64,000 bases of DNA from CAYMRL01 sp964398985. Its GTDB lineage: Bacteria; Deinococcota; Deinococci; Deinococcales; Trueperaceae. The translations under genes were made by a program, and so were the position numbers. Below the pieces are notes generated by a model. That model saw only the letters and a list, made by a program, of their open reading frames with translations, ran no database searches and was not told the origin of the DNA. Of this stretch, positions 25,004-34,738 are shown in pieces; positions within the stretch are counted from its first letter, which is position 1; the number at the start of each line of letters is the position of its first letter. Where the stretch lies: the NCBI GenBank assembly GCA_964398985.1, contig CAYNOS010000001.1, forward strand, positions 124,001 through 188,000, given 5' to 3'.

Positions 25004-27127
25004 ATGAGCGAACACGATCAGGCCAAGGTCCCTGCTACGCGCGTCGCGCCCGTCAGCGAAATGCTCCACGGACGTGAGCTCGCCGACCCCTACCGCTGGC
25101 TGGAAGGCGACAACTCGGACCCCGAGCGCATGGGCCAGGTCAACGAGGCCGTCTCCGCATGGACCGACGCGCAGAACGCCTACACGCGCAGCGTCCTCGA
25201 TGGCCTTCCGGGCCGCGCCGACGTGGAACGCGCGCTGCTGCCGCTGCTGCAGGTCGGGTCCGTGACCGCGCCGGAAGCGCGCGGCGGGCGCTACTTCTAC
25301 TTCGCCAGGCGGGGCGACGAAGACCAGCCGGTCGCCTACTGGCGGGAGGGTCCCCACGGCGAGCCGCGCGTCCTACTCGACCCGCAGCAGCTCGACCCCA
25401 GCGGCCTCACGTCGCTCGAGTGGCTGGCTCCCAGCCCCGACGGTCGCTCGCTGGCATACGGCAGCTACCGCGCCGGCGACGAGAACACGACCATGCGCCT
25501 GATCGACGTCGACAGCTCCGAGGAGCTGAGCACGGTGATCGCCAACAAGGTGCAGCGGGTGGAGTGGCTACCCGACGGCAGCGGCTTCGTCTACCGCAAC
25601 CTGGCCGACCCGACCGACCCTTACAGCGGCAAGGTCGCGTTCCACCGCCTCGGCGAGGAGCTCTCGCGCGACGCCGTGATCATGCGCCAGCTGACCAAGG
25701 AAGAAGACGCGAAGCTGGCCACGACCTGGGGGCCGAACGCGCGCCTCAGCCCTGAAGGCCGCTGGCTGCTGCTCACGTACTCCACCAGCACCCGCTCGAA
25801 CGACGCCTGGCTCGTCGACCTGGAGGAGTTCCTCGCCAGCGGCAAACTGATCAAGCGCGAGGTCAGCGTCGGCAGCGAAGGCACCGTAGGCGGCGTGGCG
25901 TTAGGCGACACGCTCTACCTCGAGACGAACAAGGGCGCACCCAACGGCCGCGTCGTCGCCGTCCCCGTCGCGACGCCGGCGGAGGAGTACTGGCGCGACC
26001 TCGTCCCGGAGCGCGAGGACGCCGTGATCGAGAACGTCGCGTTCGCCAAGGACGCCATCGTCGTTACCTACCTGCGCAACGCCGCCAGCGAGGTCGCGGT
26101 GTTCGACCTGAGTGGCCGCCCGCGCGGCAGCGTGCGGCTGCCCGGCATCGGCTCGGCCGCCGTTAGCGCGCGCCACGACGCGAGCGAAGCGTTCGTGACG
26201 TTCACCAGCTTCAACTACCCGACGACGATCCTCCGCGTCGACCTCGACCGCCTCGACGCCGAAGCCGAGGTCTGGGAGCAGCCCGACGTCCCCGTCGATC
26301 CGCGGAGCGTGACGGTGGAGCAGGTCTGGTATCCCTCCAAGGACGGCACCGCCGTCAGCATGTTCCTCGTCCACCGCAAGGACCTCGTCAGGGACGGCAC
26401 CGCTCCCACCTTGCTGACCGGCTACGGCGGCTTCGACATCAGCATGACGCCGATGTTCGTGCCCGGCTACTTCCAGTGGTTCGACGCCGGTGGGCTCCTC
26501 GCGATCCCCAACCTCCGCGGTGGTGGCGAGTACGGCGACGCGTGGCACGAGGCGGGCATGCTGGCGAACAAACAGAACGTCTTCGACGACTTCATCGCGG
26601 CGGCGGAGTGGCTGATCAGCGAGGGCTACACGAGCACCCCGCGGCTGGCTATCGCGGGAGGGTCGAACGGCGGGTTGCTCACGGGGGCGGCCCTGACGCA
26701 GCGGCCCGAGTTGTTCGGCGCGGTGATCGTAGCCGTGCCGCTCCTCGACATGCTGCGCTACCAGCACTTCCTGATGGCGCGCTACTGGGTGCCGGAGTAC
26801 GGCAGCGCCGAGGACCCGGAGCAGTTCGAATGGTTGGCCGCTTACTCCCCCTACCATCACGTACGGCAGGGCACGGAGTACCCTGCCGTGCTGCTCACCG
26901 CCGGCGAGAACGACACCCGCGTCCACGCGCTGCACGCCCGCAAGATGGCGGCGGCGCTGCAGGCGGCCACGCTCTCCGACCCGGCGAAGAAGCCGGTCCT
27001 GCTGTGGGTCGACCGCGAGGCCGGCCACGGTCAGGGCAAGCCCCTCAAGCTCAGGCTGCGCGACGCCGTCGATCAGCGCCTGTTCCTGATGTGGCAGCTT
27101 GGGATGCTGCGGGAGGCCGCCAGCTAG
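25004..27127 (+). CDS. Prolyl oligopeptidase (S9A family)
   Basis: A 707-residue cytosolic peptidase that cuts short peptides after proline. An N-terminal segment plus seven-bladed propeller (about 1-420) is followed by the alpha/beta-hydrolase. The catalytic triad is visible: Ser554 in AGGSNGG, Asp637 in GENDTRVHALH and His675 in REAGHGQGK, close to the numbering of the mammalian enzyme. Other landmarks are DPYRWLE (about 27-33) and GYGGFDIS. No signal peptide. Start ATG at 25004. Confidence 0.95.
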   Translation: MSEHDQAKVPATRVAPVSEMLHGRELADPYRWLEGDNSDPERMGQVNEAVSAWTDAQNAYTRSVLDGLPGRADVERALLPLLQVGSVTAPEARGGRYFYFARRGDEDQPVAYWREGPHGEPRVLLDPQQLDPSGLTSLEWLAPSPDGRSLAYGSYRAGDENTTMRLIDVDSSEELSTVIANKVQRVEWLPDGSGFVYRNLADPTDPYSGKVAFHRLGEELSRDAVIMRQLTKEEDAKLATTWGPNARLSPEGRWLLLTYSTSTRSNDAWLVDLEEFLASGKLIKREVSVGSEGTVGGVALGDTLYLETNKGAPNGRVVAVPVATPAEEYWRDLVPEREDAVIENVAFAKDAIVVTYLRNAASEVAVFDLSGRPRGSVRLPGIGSAAVSARHDASEAFVTFTSFNYPTTILRVDLDRLDAEAEVWEQPDVPVDPRSVTVEQVWYPSKDGTAVSMFLVHRKDLVRDGTAPTLLTGYGGFDISMTPMFVPGYFQWFDAGGLLAIPNLRGGGEYGDAWHEAGMLANKQNVFDDFIAAAEWLISEGYTSTPRLAIAGGSNGGLLTGAALTQRPELFGAVIVAVPLLDMLRYQHFLMARYWVPEYGSAEDPEQFEWLAAYSPYHHVRQGTEYPAVLLTAGENDTRVHALHARKMAAALQAATLSDPAKKPVLLWVDREAGHGQGKPLKLRLRDAVDQRLFLMWQLGMLREAAS

Positions 27128-27183
27128 CGGCTGCCGGTCCGGAGCGACCGCGAGCGCTTGGCGCCGACGGCTATCATGCGCAC

Positions 27184-28626
27184 ATGACAGCCATCGCATC
27201 CGAGTCCGGAGCGCGCTACCTCGCCTCCGAGTGGAAGACGACGTCAGCCACCTTCGCGGTGCGGAGCCCGGCGACCGGTGAGGTCGTCGGCCGCGCGGCC
27301 GAGTGCGGCGTCGCCGAAGCCAACAGCGCCGCCGCCGTGGCCGAAGCGGCCTTCGCCGGCTGGCGCAAGACCACGGTCTTCGAACGGTCCGCCATCTTGG
27401 AGCGGTGGGCTGCCCTACTGTTGGAGCGCCGCGAGGACCTGGCTCAGCTCATGACCTCAGAGATGGGCAAGCCGATCAAGGAGTCGCGGGGCGAGGTCGC
27501 CTACGCCGCCGGCTTCGTGAAGTGGTACGCCGAGGAAGCCAAGCGCGTCGTCAGCGAGGGCATCGCCAACCACGTCCCCGGCAAGCGCCTGCTGGCGCTC
27601 AAGCAGCCCGTCGGACCGGTCTTCGCGGTGACGCCGTGGAACTTCCCGATCGCGATGGTCACGCGCAAGGCCGCGCCCGCTCTGGCCGCGGGTTGCACGT
27701 TCATCCTGAAGCCTGCCGAGCAATCGCCGCTGACAGCGCTGCTGGCCGCCGACCTGTGGCTCGAGGCCGGAGGGCCGCCCGGTACGCTGCAGGTGCTGAC
27801 GGCATCCGATCCCGTGCCGCTGTCGGACGCGCTGATGGCGGACCCGCGGGTGCGCAAGGTCACCTTCACGGGCTCGACCGAGGTGGGACGCATCCTGTAC
27901 CGGAAGTCGGCCGATACCATCAAGCGCATCTCGCTCGAGCTCGGCGGACACGCCCCGTTGATCGTGTTCGACGACGCCGACCTCGACGTCGCGGTGCGCG
28001 AAGCGATCGCCTGCAAGTTCCGCAACGCCGGTCAGACCTGCGTGTGCACCAACCGCATCTACGTGCAGCGAGGCATCTACGACGAGTTCGCCGCGGCCTT
28101 CGCAGCCGCGGCGCAGAAGCTCGTCGTGGGGGACCCGACCTCCGACGGCACCGACATCGGCCCGCTGGTCGACGCGCAGGGCCTCGCGAAGGTCGAGCGC
28201 CATGTGGCCGACGCTCTCGCGAAAGGCGCCACGGTGGTGACCGGCGGCGAGGCGCTGGACGGCCTCTTCTTTCGCCCCACGGTGTTGGCCGGCGTCAGGG
28301 GCGACATGGAGCTGCTCACCGAGGAGACCTTCGGGCCGGTGGCGCCGCTGATCGTGTTCGACGACGAGGCGGAGGCTGTCGGCATGGCGAACGACACGCC
28401 CTATGGCCTGGCCGCCTACCTCGTGACCCGCGACCTGGCACGTGCCATCCGCGTCAGCGAAGCGCTCGACTACGGCATCGTCGGCATCAACGACGGCGTC
28501 CCGGCCACTCCTCACGCTCCGTTCGGCGGCGTCAAGCAGTCGGGCATCGGGCGTGAGGGAGGCCACTGGGGGATCGAGGAGTACCTGGAGGTCAAGTACG
28601 TCTCGATCAACATCGCCGGCGGCTGA
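27184..28626 (+). CDS. gabD: Aldehyde dehydrogenase, succinate-semialdehyde dehydrogenase (GabD) type
   Basis: A 480-residue NAD(P)-dependent enzyme. The catalytic Cys286 is in NAGQTCVCTNRIY and the general base Glu252 in SLELGGHAP; FTGSTEVGR forms the cofactor site. The TCVC arrangement and closing ATPHAPFGGVKQSGIGREGG are typical of GabD, which oxidises succinate semialdehyde to succinate. The ATG at 27184 follows a 56-base gap from the peptidase; the much longer frame upstream is a shadow of that gene. Substrate inferred from family similarity. Confidence 0.9.
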   Translation: MTAIASESGARYLASEWKTTSATFAVRSPATGEVVGRAAECGVAEANSAAAVAEAAFAGWRKTTVFERSAILERWAALLLERREDLAQLMTSEMGKPIKESRGEVAYAAGFVKWYAEEAKRVVSEGIANHVPGKRLLALKQPVGPVFAVTPWNFPIAMVTRKAAPALAAGCTFILKPAEQSPLTALLAADLWLEAGGPPGTLQVLTASDPVPLSDALMADPRVRKVTFTGSTEVGRILYRKSADTIKRISLELGGHAPLIVFDDADLDVAVREAIACKFRNAGQTCVCTNRIYVQRGIYDEFAAAFAAAAQKLVVGDPTSDGTDIGPLVDAQGLAKVERHVADALAKGATVVTGGEALDGLFFRPTVLAGVRGDMELLTEETFGPVAPLIVFDDEAEAVGMANDTPYGLAAYLVTRDLARAIRVSEALDYGIVGINDGVPATPHAPFGGVKQSGIGREGGHWGIEEYLEVKYVSINIAGG

Positions 28627-28693
28627 GCCGGACCCGCAGCGGCTCACGGGCTACCGGCCCGGCCGCCGCGCCTGACGAGGAGCAAACGACAAG

Positions 28694-30436
28694 ATGCCTC
28701 TGAACGCACTATGGCGTGTGCTCAAGCGCTTCACGCGCCCGTACGGCGGGACCGTGGCGCTGATCCTCGCGCTGCAGCTGATCGCCAGCTTGATGGCGCT
28801 GCTGCTGCCGAGCATCAACGCCGACATCATCGACCGCGGCGTGGTGCTCGGCGACACTCGCCACATCCTCGTGCAGGGCGCTGTGATGCTGGCCGTCTCG
28901 CTGATCAACGTCGCCGCCACCATGGTGGCCGTCTACTTCGGGGCCAGGACGGCGATGTCGTTCGGTCGCGACGTCCGCAGCGCCGTGTTCGCTCACGTCA
29001 ACAGGTTCGCCGCGCACGAGGTCGCCAGCTTCGGCGCGCCGTCCCTGATCACCCGCAACACCAACGACGTGCAGCAGGTGCAGATGAGCCTGGCGATGTC
29101 GTTCACGATGCTGCTCAGCGCCCCGCTGATGATGATCGGCGGGGTCGTGATGGCGATCCGTCAAGACGCCGGCCTCGCCTGGCTGGTGGCAGTGGCGGTG
29201 CCCCTGCTGGCAGCCGGCATCGCGTTCATCGTCGCCCGCATGATGCCGGGCTTCCGCGCGATGCAGATGCGCATCGACCGCGTGAACGAGGTCATGCGGG
29301 AGCAGATCGCCGGCATCCGGGTCGTGCGCGCCTTCGTGCGCGAGCCATTCGAAGAGGCGCGCTTCAGCACCGCCAACCGCGAGCTCACCGACACCGCCCT
29401 GTTCGTCGGGCGCTGGATGTCCGCGATGTTCCCGCTGGTGCTGCTGATGATGAACCTCTCGTCGGTGGCCGTCATCTGGTTCGGAGGCATCCGGGTCGCC
29501 GAGGGTTCGATGGAGATCGGCTCGATCACGGCCTTCCTGATGTACATGCTGCAGATCCTCGCCGCCGTGATGATGTCGACGATGATGTTCATCATCCTGC
29601 CGCGGGCGGCCGTCTCCGCCGAGCGCATCGCCGAGGTACTCGATACCGAGCCGAGCGTGGCGCCGCCGGCCGCCGGCGTCACCGCCCCGCAGGGGCCCCG
29701 CGGGCTGGTCTTCGAAGGCGTCGGCTTCACCTACCCAGGCGCCGAGCAGAGCGTTCTCGAAGGCATCGACCTCAGCGTCGTGCCCGGGCAGACGGTCGCT
29801 CTGATCGGCTCCACCGGCGCCGGCAAGACCTCGCTCCTCAAGCTCATCCCCAGGCTGTTCGACGCCACCGCCGGCAGCGTCAAGGTCGATGGCGTCGACG
29901 TCCGCGATTTCGACCCGGACGCGCTGTGGGCCAGGATCGGGCTCGTGCCGCAACGGGCCATGCTCTTCACCGGCACGGTCGCCAGCAACCTGCGCTTCGG
30001 CAAGCCGGACGCCAGCGAGGAAGAGCTGTGGCGCGCGCTGGAGATCGCGCAGGCTAAGGACTTCGTCGCCGAGCTGCCTGAAGGCCTCGAGGCGCCGGTA
30101 GCGCAAGGCGGCACCAACTTCTCGGGCGGCCAGCGGCAACGGCTTGCGATCGCCAGAGCGGTCATCAAGCGGCCAGACATCTACTTGTTCGACGACTCGT
30201 TCTCGGCCCTCGACGTCGCGACCGACGCCCGTCTGCGCGCCGCGCTGGCGCCGGTGACGGCCGACGCCAGCGTGCTGCTGGTGGCGCAACGGGTCGCCAC
30301 CATCACCGAGGCAGATGCCATCATCGTGCTCGAGGACGGCAGGATCGTCGGCCGCGGCACGCACGAGCAGCTCCTCGCCAGCTCCCCCACCTACCGCGAG
30401 ATCGTCGCGTCGCAGCGTCAGGCGGAGGCGGCATGA
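28694..30436 (+). CDS. ABC exporter half-transporter A (degenerate ATP site)
   Basis: A 580-residue fusion of a six-helix membrane domain (about 1-320) with a nucleotide-binding domain. Walker A GSTGAGKTS and signature FSGGQRQRLAIARA are normal. However, Walker B reads IYLFDDSFSALD, with Asp in place of the catalytic Glu, and the H-loop reads LLVAQRVATI, with Gln in place of His. This is the pattern of the non-hydrolysing subunit in heterodimeric exporters such as TM287/288. It overlaps the next half-transporter by four bases. Start ATG at 28694 after GAGGAGCAA. Confidence 0.93.
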   Translation: MPLNALWRVLKRFTRPYGGTVALILALQLIASLMALLLPSINADIIDRGVVLGDTRHILVQGAVMLAVSLINVAATMVAVYFGARTAMSFGRDVRSAVFAHVNRFAAHEVASFGAPSLITRNTNDVQQVQMSLAMSFTMLLSAPLMMIGGVVMAIRQDAGLAWLVAVAVPLLAAGIAFIVARMMPGFRAMQMRIDRVNEVMREQIAGIRVVRAFVREPFEEARFSTANRELTDTALFVGRWMSAMFPLVLLMMNLSSVAVIWFGGIRVAEGSMEIGSITAFLMYMLQILAAVMMSTMMFIILPRAAVSAERIAEVLDTEPSVAPPAAGVTAPQGPRGLVFEGVGFTYPGAEQSVLEGIDLSVVPGQTVALIGSTGAGKTSLLKLIPRLFDATAGSVKVDGVDVRDFDPDALWARIGLVPQRAMLFTGTVASNLRFGKPDASEEELWRALEIAQAKDFVAELPEGLEAPVAQGGTNFSGGQRQRLAIARAVIKRPDIYLFDDSFSALDVATDARLRAALAPVTADASVLLVAQRVATITEADAIIVLEDGRIVGRGTHEQLLASSPTYREIVASQRQAEAA

Positions 30437-32415
30437 GCGCCCGGCAACGCGGTCCCGTGCGCGTGATGGCGGCCACCGAGCGGATCACGGCCCCGCGCGG
30501 ACCGGGCCCGATGATGGGCATGGCGCCCGGCGGCAAGGCCGAGACCTTCGGAGCCTCGGCCAGGCGCCTGCTCGGCCGGCTGCGGCCGCACACCCTGGCG
30601 GTCACGGCAGTGATCCTCGCCGGGGCGCTCTCCGTGGGTCTCACCGCCTTCGGTCCCCGCGTGCTGGGGCGCGCCACCGACTTGGTGTTCGGGGGGGCCA
30701 TCGGCGCCCAGATGCCCGCGGGCATCAGCCGCGAAGCCGCCATCGCGGGAGCCAGGGCGGCCGGCAACGACCGGATCGCCGACCTGCTCTCGGGCATGAA
30801 CTTCACACCCGGCGTCGGTGTCGACTTCGCCGCGGTGGGACGCGTGCTGCTGATCGCTCTGCTCCTCTACCTGGGGTCGGCGCTGCTGCAGTTCGCTCAA
30901 GGCTTCGTGCTCAACGAGGTCGTTCAGCGCACCGTCTTCCGCCTGCGCAACGAGGTCGAGGAGAAGCTCAACCGGCTGCCGCTTGGCTACTTCGACCGCC
31001 AGCCGCGCGGTGAGCTGCTCAGTCGCGTCACCAACGACATCGACAACGTCTCTCAGAGCCTGCAGCAGACGCTCAGCCAGATGCTCAGCTCGCTCCTGAC
31101 GGTGCTGTTCGTGTTGGCGATGATGCTGTGGGTCTCACCTCTGCTGTCGCTGGTCGCGCTGCTCAGCATCCCGCTGACGATGCTGCTGGCTGGAACCGTG
31201 ATGAGCCGCTCGCGCAAGCAGTTCGTCGAGCAGTGGCGCAGCACCGGCACTCTCAACGCCCGCGTCGAGGAGACCTTCACCGGCTTCGATCTCGTCAAGG
31301 TGTTCGGCCGCCAGCGCGAGGCGCAGCAGCTGTTCGAAGCCGAGAACGACGCGCTCTTCCAGGCGGGCTTCAAGGCGCAGTTCCTGTCCGGCTTGATAAT
31401 GCCGGTGGCGATGTTCATCGGCAACCTCAGTTACGCGGCGATCGCGGTCGTCGGCGGCCTGCGGATAGCCGCCGGCGCCATCACGCTCGGGGACGTGCAG
31501 GCGTTCATCCAGTACTCGCGTCAGTTCAACCAACCGGTCACTCAGCTCGCCTCGATGGCCAACCTGTTGCAGTCGGGCGTGGCCTCGGCCGAGCGCGTCT
31601 TCGAGCTGCTCGATGCCGCGGAGGAGGTCGACGAGAGCGACAAGCCGCGGTCGGACAGCGTGCCGCGGGGGCGCGTCGTGTTCGAAGACGTCGCGTTCCG
31701 CTACGAGAGCGACCGGCCGCTCATCGAGGACCTGACGCTGGCGGTCGAGCCGGGCGAGACCGTCGCGATCGTGGGGCCCACCGGCGCCGGCAAGACCACC
31801 CTGGTGAACCTCGTGATGCGCTTCTACGAACTCGACGCCGGCCGCATCCTGATCGACGGCCGCGACATCGCCAGCATGCGCCGCGAGGACCTGCGTGCGA
31901 ACGTCGGCATGGTCCTGCAGGACACCTGGCTGTTCAAGGGCACCATCCGCGAGAACATCGCGTACGGCCGGCTCGACGCGACCGACGAGGAGGTGCTGGC
32001 TGCTGCCCGCGCCGCCTACGTGGACCGCTTCGTCCACAGCTTGCCGGAGGGTTACGACACGATCGTCGACGACGAGGGCGGCACCGTGAGCGCCGGCGAG
32101 AAGCAGTTGATCACGATCGCGCGCGCGTTCCTCGCCGATCCGCCGGTGCTGATCCTCGACGAGGCCACCAGCTCCGTCGACACCCGCACCGAGCTGCTGC
32201 TGCAGCAGGCGATGCTGGCACTGCGCGGCAAGCGCACCAGCTTCGTGATCGCGCACCGGCTGTCTACGATCACCGGCGCCGACCTGATCCTGGTCATGGA
32301 GGAGGGCCGCATCGTCGAGCGCGGCACGCATGCGGAGCTCGTCGCCGCCGGTGGCGCTTACGCGCGGCTCCATCGGGCGCAGTACCGAGCGGCCATCAGC
32401 GAGGCGGCGGATTAG
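30433..32415 (+). CDS. ABC exporter half-transporter B (catalytic ATP site)
   Basis: A 660-residue partner of the preceding half-transporter. A Gly/Pro/Met-rich cytosolic tail (about 1-35) comes before the six-helix domain, which has an insertion of about 50 residues between the first two helices. Walker A GPTGAGKTT, Walker B VLILDEATSSVD and H-loop FVIAHRLSTI are canonical. The signature is altered (VSAGEKQLITIARA). Combined with subunit A this leaves one good and one degenerate ATP site. Substrate probably hydrophobic or drug-like; not known. Confidence 0.93.
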   Translation: MSARQRGPVRVMAATERITAPRGPGPMMGMAPGGKAETFGASARRLLGRLRPHTLAVTAVILAGALSVGLTAFGPRVLGRATDLVFGGAIGAQMPAGISREAAIAGARAAGNDRIADLLSGMNFTPGVGVDFAAVGRVLLIALLLYLGSALLQFAQGFVLNEVVQRTVFRLRNEVEEKLNRLPLGYFDRQPRGELLSRVTNDIDNVSQSLQQTLSQMLSSLLTVLFVLAMMLWVSPLLSLVALLSIPLTMLLAGTVMSRSRKQFVEQWRSTGTLNARVEETFTGFDLVKVFGRQREAQQLFEAENDALFQAGFKAQFLSGLIMPVAMFIGNLSYAAIAVVGGLRIAAGAITLGDVQAFIQYSRQFNQPVTQLASMANLLQSGVASAERVFELLDAAEEVDESDKPRSDSVPRGRVVFEDVAFRYESDRPLIEDLTLAVEPGETVAIVGPTGAGKTTLVNLVMRFYELDAGRILIDGRDIASMRREDLRANVGMVLQDTWLFKGTIRENIAYGRLDATDEEVLAAARAAYVDRFVHSLPEGYDTIVDDEGGTVSAGEKQLITIARAFLADPPVLILDEATSSVDTRTELLLQQAMLALRGKRTSFVIAHRLSTITGADLILVMEEGRIVERGTHAELVAAGGAYARLHRAQYRAAISEAAD

Positions 32416-33625
32416 CAGCCGCGGCGGCTTGCTGCTGTCGCTCCTCGACCTCGAACGGCTTGACCCTGCTGATCCCGACGATCGTCAGCACCGCCAGCAC
32501 CGCGCCGGCTACCGCGAAGCCGGTTGCGTAGCTGGTGGCCGCCACCAGCAGCCCGCCGAGGATGGGAGCGACGATCTCTACCAAGTGGTTGCTGGAGATG
32601 CGCAGACTCAACGCGGTGGCCCGCTCGCGAGGCGTCACGTGGGTCGTCACCGCCACGATGCTCAGGGGGAAGCCGAGCCCGGAGCCGATCCCGGCCACGA
32701 CCGCCAGCACACCGAAGAACGGCACGCTCTGCGCGATCGCCAGGAAGCCCACGCCGATGGCCACCGACGCCATCGCGATCACCAGCGAACGCGAGGTGCC
32801 GCGCAGCCAGCGGCTGACGAGCGGCAGCAGGGGCCTGACCAGCACGGCAGTCAGCGAGCCGAGACTCACCAGCGTACCGATCAGCGTGGCCGACATGCCC
32901 ATCTCCTCGAGCATCACCGGCAGGAACGCCTCGCGCATGGTCAGAGCCAGGAAGATGCCGGCGCTCGCCAGCACCCCCATCTGGAACCCGACGTTGTCGA
33001 GCACCTTGCGGACCGGCACGCTGGCGCCGACGACGTCACCGGGGCCGCTGGCGTAGTCGCCGGAGACCCTGGCTCCGCGCATCACCAGGTTCGAGACGCC
33101 CGCAGCCGCGACCAGCACCACCAGCACGGCCCAGAAGCTGGCGCGGAAGCCGTAGCTGTCGATCACGAAGCCGACCAGCACCGGACCGATCATGCGGCCG
33201 AGCGCCAGCAGCGTCGAGTAGGCAGCGAAGTTGTAGGCGTGCGAGCGCTTGTTGTCTAGGTCGGCTATCAACGATTGCGAGGAGAGCGTGACGAACAGCT
33301 GCACGAAGCCGACCATCAGCCGCGAGACGACCAGCGCGGCCACGCCGGGCAGCAGCAAGAGGCTCAGGGGAGCGGCCGTCATGGCCGACATGCCGCCGAA
33401 CAGCATGCGAGGCGGTCCGGTCCTGTCGATCCAGCGCCCCGCCTGGAAGGCCAGCAGCACGGGAAAGACGCCGGGCAACGCCACCAGCAGGCCGATCGAC
33501 TCGGCGCCGAGGCCGAGGGCGGTGGCGTACAGCGGCACCATCACCGTCATCATGCTGAGGGCGGCGCTCAACAGAGCCGCCATCGTGCACTGCAGGGCGA
33601 AGGAGTAACGCTTGAGGGGGCTCAC
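32396..33625 (-). CDS. MFS transporter
   Basis: A 409-residue protein with twelve predicted helices and the MFS landmark FQAGRWIDRTGPPRML (motif A, helix 2-3 loop, about 61-76). The second half begins near residue 215. The GTG at 33625 is the proposed start. Its end overlaps the end of the ABC exporter gene by 20 bases, tail to tail. Cargo unknown; the drug-proton antiporter type is the likeliest class. Confidence 0.85.
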   Translation of the reverse strand: MSPLKRYSFALQCTMAALLSAALSMMTVMVPLYATALGLGAESIGLLVALPGVFPVLLAFQAGRWIDRTGPPRMLFGGMSAMTAAPLSLLLLPGVAALVVSRLMVGFVQLFVTLSSQSLIADLDNKRSHAYNFAAYSTLLALGRMIGPVLVGFVIDSYGFRASFWAVLVVLVAAAGVSNLVMRGARVSGDYASGPGDVVGASVPVRKVLDNVGFQMGVLASAGIFLALTMREAFLPVMLEEMGMSATLIGTLVSLGSLTAVLVRPLLPLVSRWLRGTSRSLVIAMASVAIGVGFLAIAQSVPFFGVLAVVAGIGSGLGFPLSIVAVTTHVTPRERATALSLRISSNHLVEIVAPILGGLLVAATSYATGFAVAGAVLAVLTIVGISRVKPFEVEERQQQAAAAANPPPR

Positions 33626-33691
33626 GACCGTTCGCGCATCTTACTCGTTGGCCACCTCGCGCTGCCGGCCGAGCGGCGCTAGCATTGGCCG

Positions 33692-34726
33692 ATGCGCGCC
33701 ATCCTCGTCGACTCCCCCAACGCCTCCCCCGTCCTGACCACCGTCGCCGATCCCGAGCCGCCGCCTCACGGTGCGATCGTCGAAGTGCGCGCCACCGGCG
33801 TGTGCCGCAGCGACTGGCACGCATGGGTCGGGCACGACGGCACCGTGAGCTGGCCGCACGTCCCCGGCCACGAGTTCGCAGGCGTGGTGGCGGCGGTCGG
33901 CGCCGAGGTGAGCAGCGTGCGCGTCGGCGAACGCGTCACGGCCCCGTTCTGCTGCGGCTGCGGCAGCTGTTCCGAGTGCACCAGCGGTCATCACAACCTC
34001 TGCGAGGTGGAGTACCAACCAGGTTTCGACGGCTGGGGCAGCTTCGCCGAACTGGTGATGGTGCCGTGGGCGGACGTCAACCTCGTTCCCTTGCCGGAGG
34101 ACGTCGGGTTCGCTGCCGCTGCCAGCCTCGGTTGCCGTTTCACCACCGCTTACGCCGGCCTGGTGCACAGAGCCCGCGTCCGGCCCGGCGAGAACGTGGT
34201 CGTCTACGGCTGCGGCGGCGTGGGGCTGTCGTGCGTGATGATCGCCGCCGCCGCCGGCGCGCGGGTGATCGCCGTCGACATCGCCCCGGAGAAGCTGGCG
34301 TTGGCGAAGGAGTTGGGCGCGACCGACACCATCGACGCCACCACCGCGACTCCAGCCGCGGCGGTGCTCGATCTGACCGACGACGGCGCCCACGTCAGCG
34401 TCGACGCGCTCGGCGCCACTGCCACCATGGACGCCTCCTTGCGGTCGCTGCGCAAGCGCGGCCGGCACCTGCAGCTGGGCCTGCTGCTCGGCGACGACCT
34501 GACTCCCCGAACCCCGCTGGAACTGGTGATCAGGCGCGAGCTGTCGCTGCTCGGCAGCCACGGCATGCAGGCTTGGCGCTACCCGGAGATGTTCTCGTTC
34601 CTGCGCTCCGCCGGGCTGCCCCTCGCGCAACTCGTCGGCGAGCGCCGACCGCTCGCTGCTGCGGGCGAGGTCCTCGCCTCGATGGCGGGCTTCGCGCCGT
34701 TGGGCGTCACGCTGCTCGAACCCTGA
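33692..34726 (+). CDS. Zinc-dependent alcohol dehydrogenase (MDR superfamily)
   Basis: A 344-residue dehydrogenase. The catalytic zinc ligands are in TGVCRSDWHAW and GHEFAG. The structural-zinc loop is CGCGSCSECTSGHHNLC (four cysteines), and the Rossmann motif GCGGVGLS is near residue 170. The CRSDWHAW form is seen in alcohol/Zn-dependent dehydrogenases of unclear substrate. It is alone on the plus strand, convergent with the GAF gene. Confidence 0.92.
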   Translation: MRAILVDSPNASPVLTTVADPEPPPHGAIVEVRATGVCRSDWHAWVGHDGTVSWPHVPGHEFAGVVAAVGAEVSSVRVGERVTAPFCCGCGSCSECTSGHHNLCEVEYQPGFDGWGSFAELVMVPWADVNLVPLPEDVGFAAAASLGCRFTTAYAGLVHRARVRPGENVVVYGCGGVGLSCVMIAAAAGARVIAVDIAPEKLALAKELGATDTIDATTATPAAAVLDLTDDGAHVSVDALGATATMDASLRSLRKRGRHLQLGLLLGDDLTPRTPLELVIRRELSLLGSHGMQAWRYPEMFSFLRSAGLPLAQLVGERRPLAAAGEVLASMAGFAPLGVTLLEP

Positions 34727-34738
34727 GCGGGTGCGCCG

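Noticed and set aside
28709..30364. 551-codon minus-strand open frame rich in His and Asp
   Set aside because: Shadow of the ABC exporter gene; caused by codon bias of high-GC DNA.
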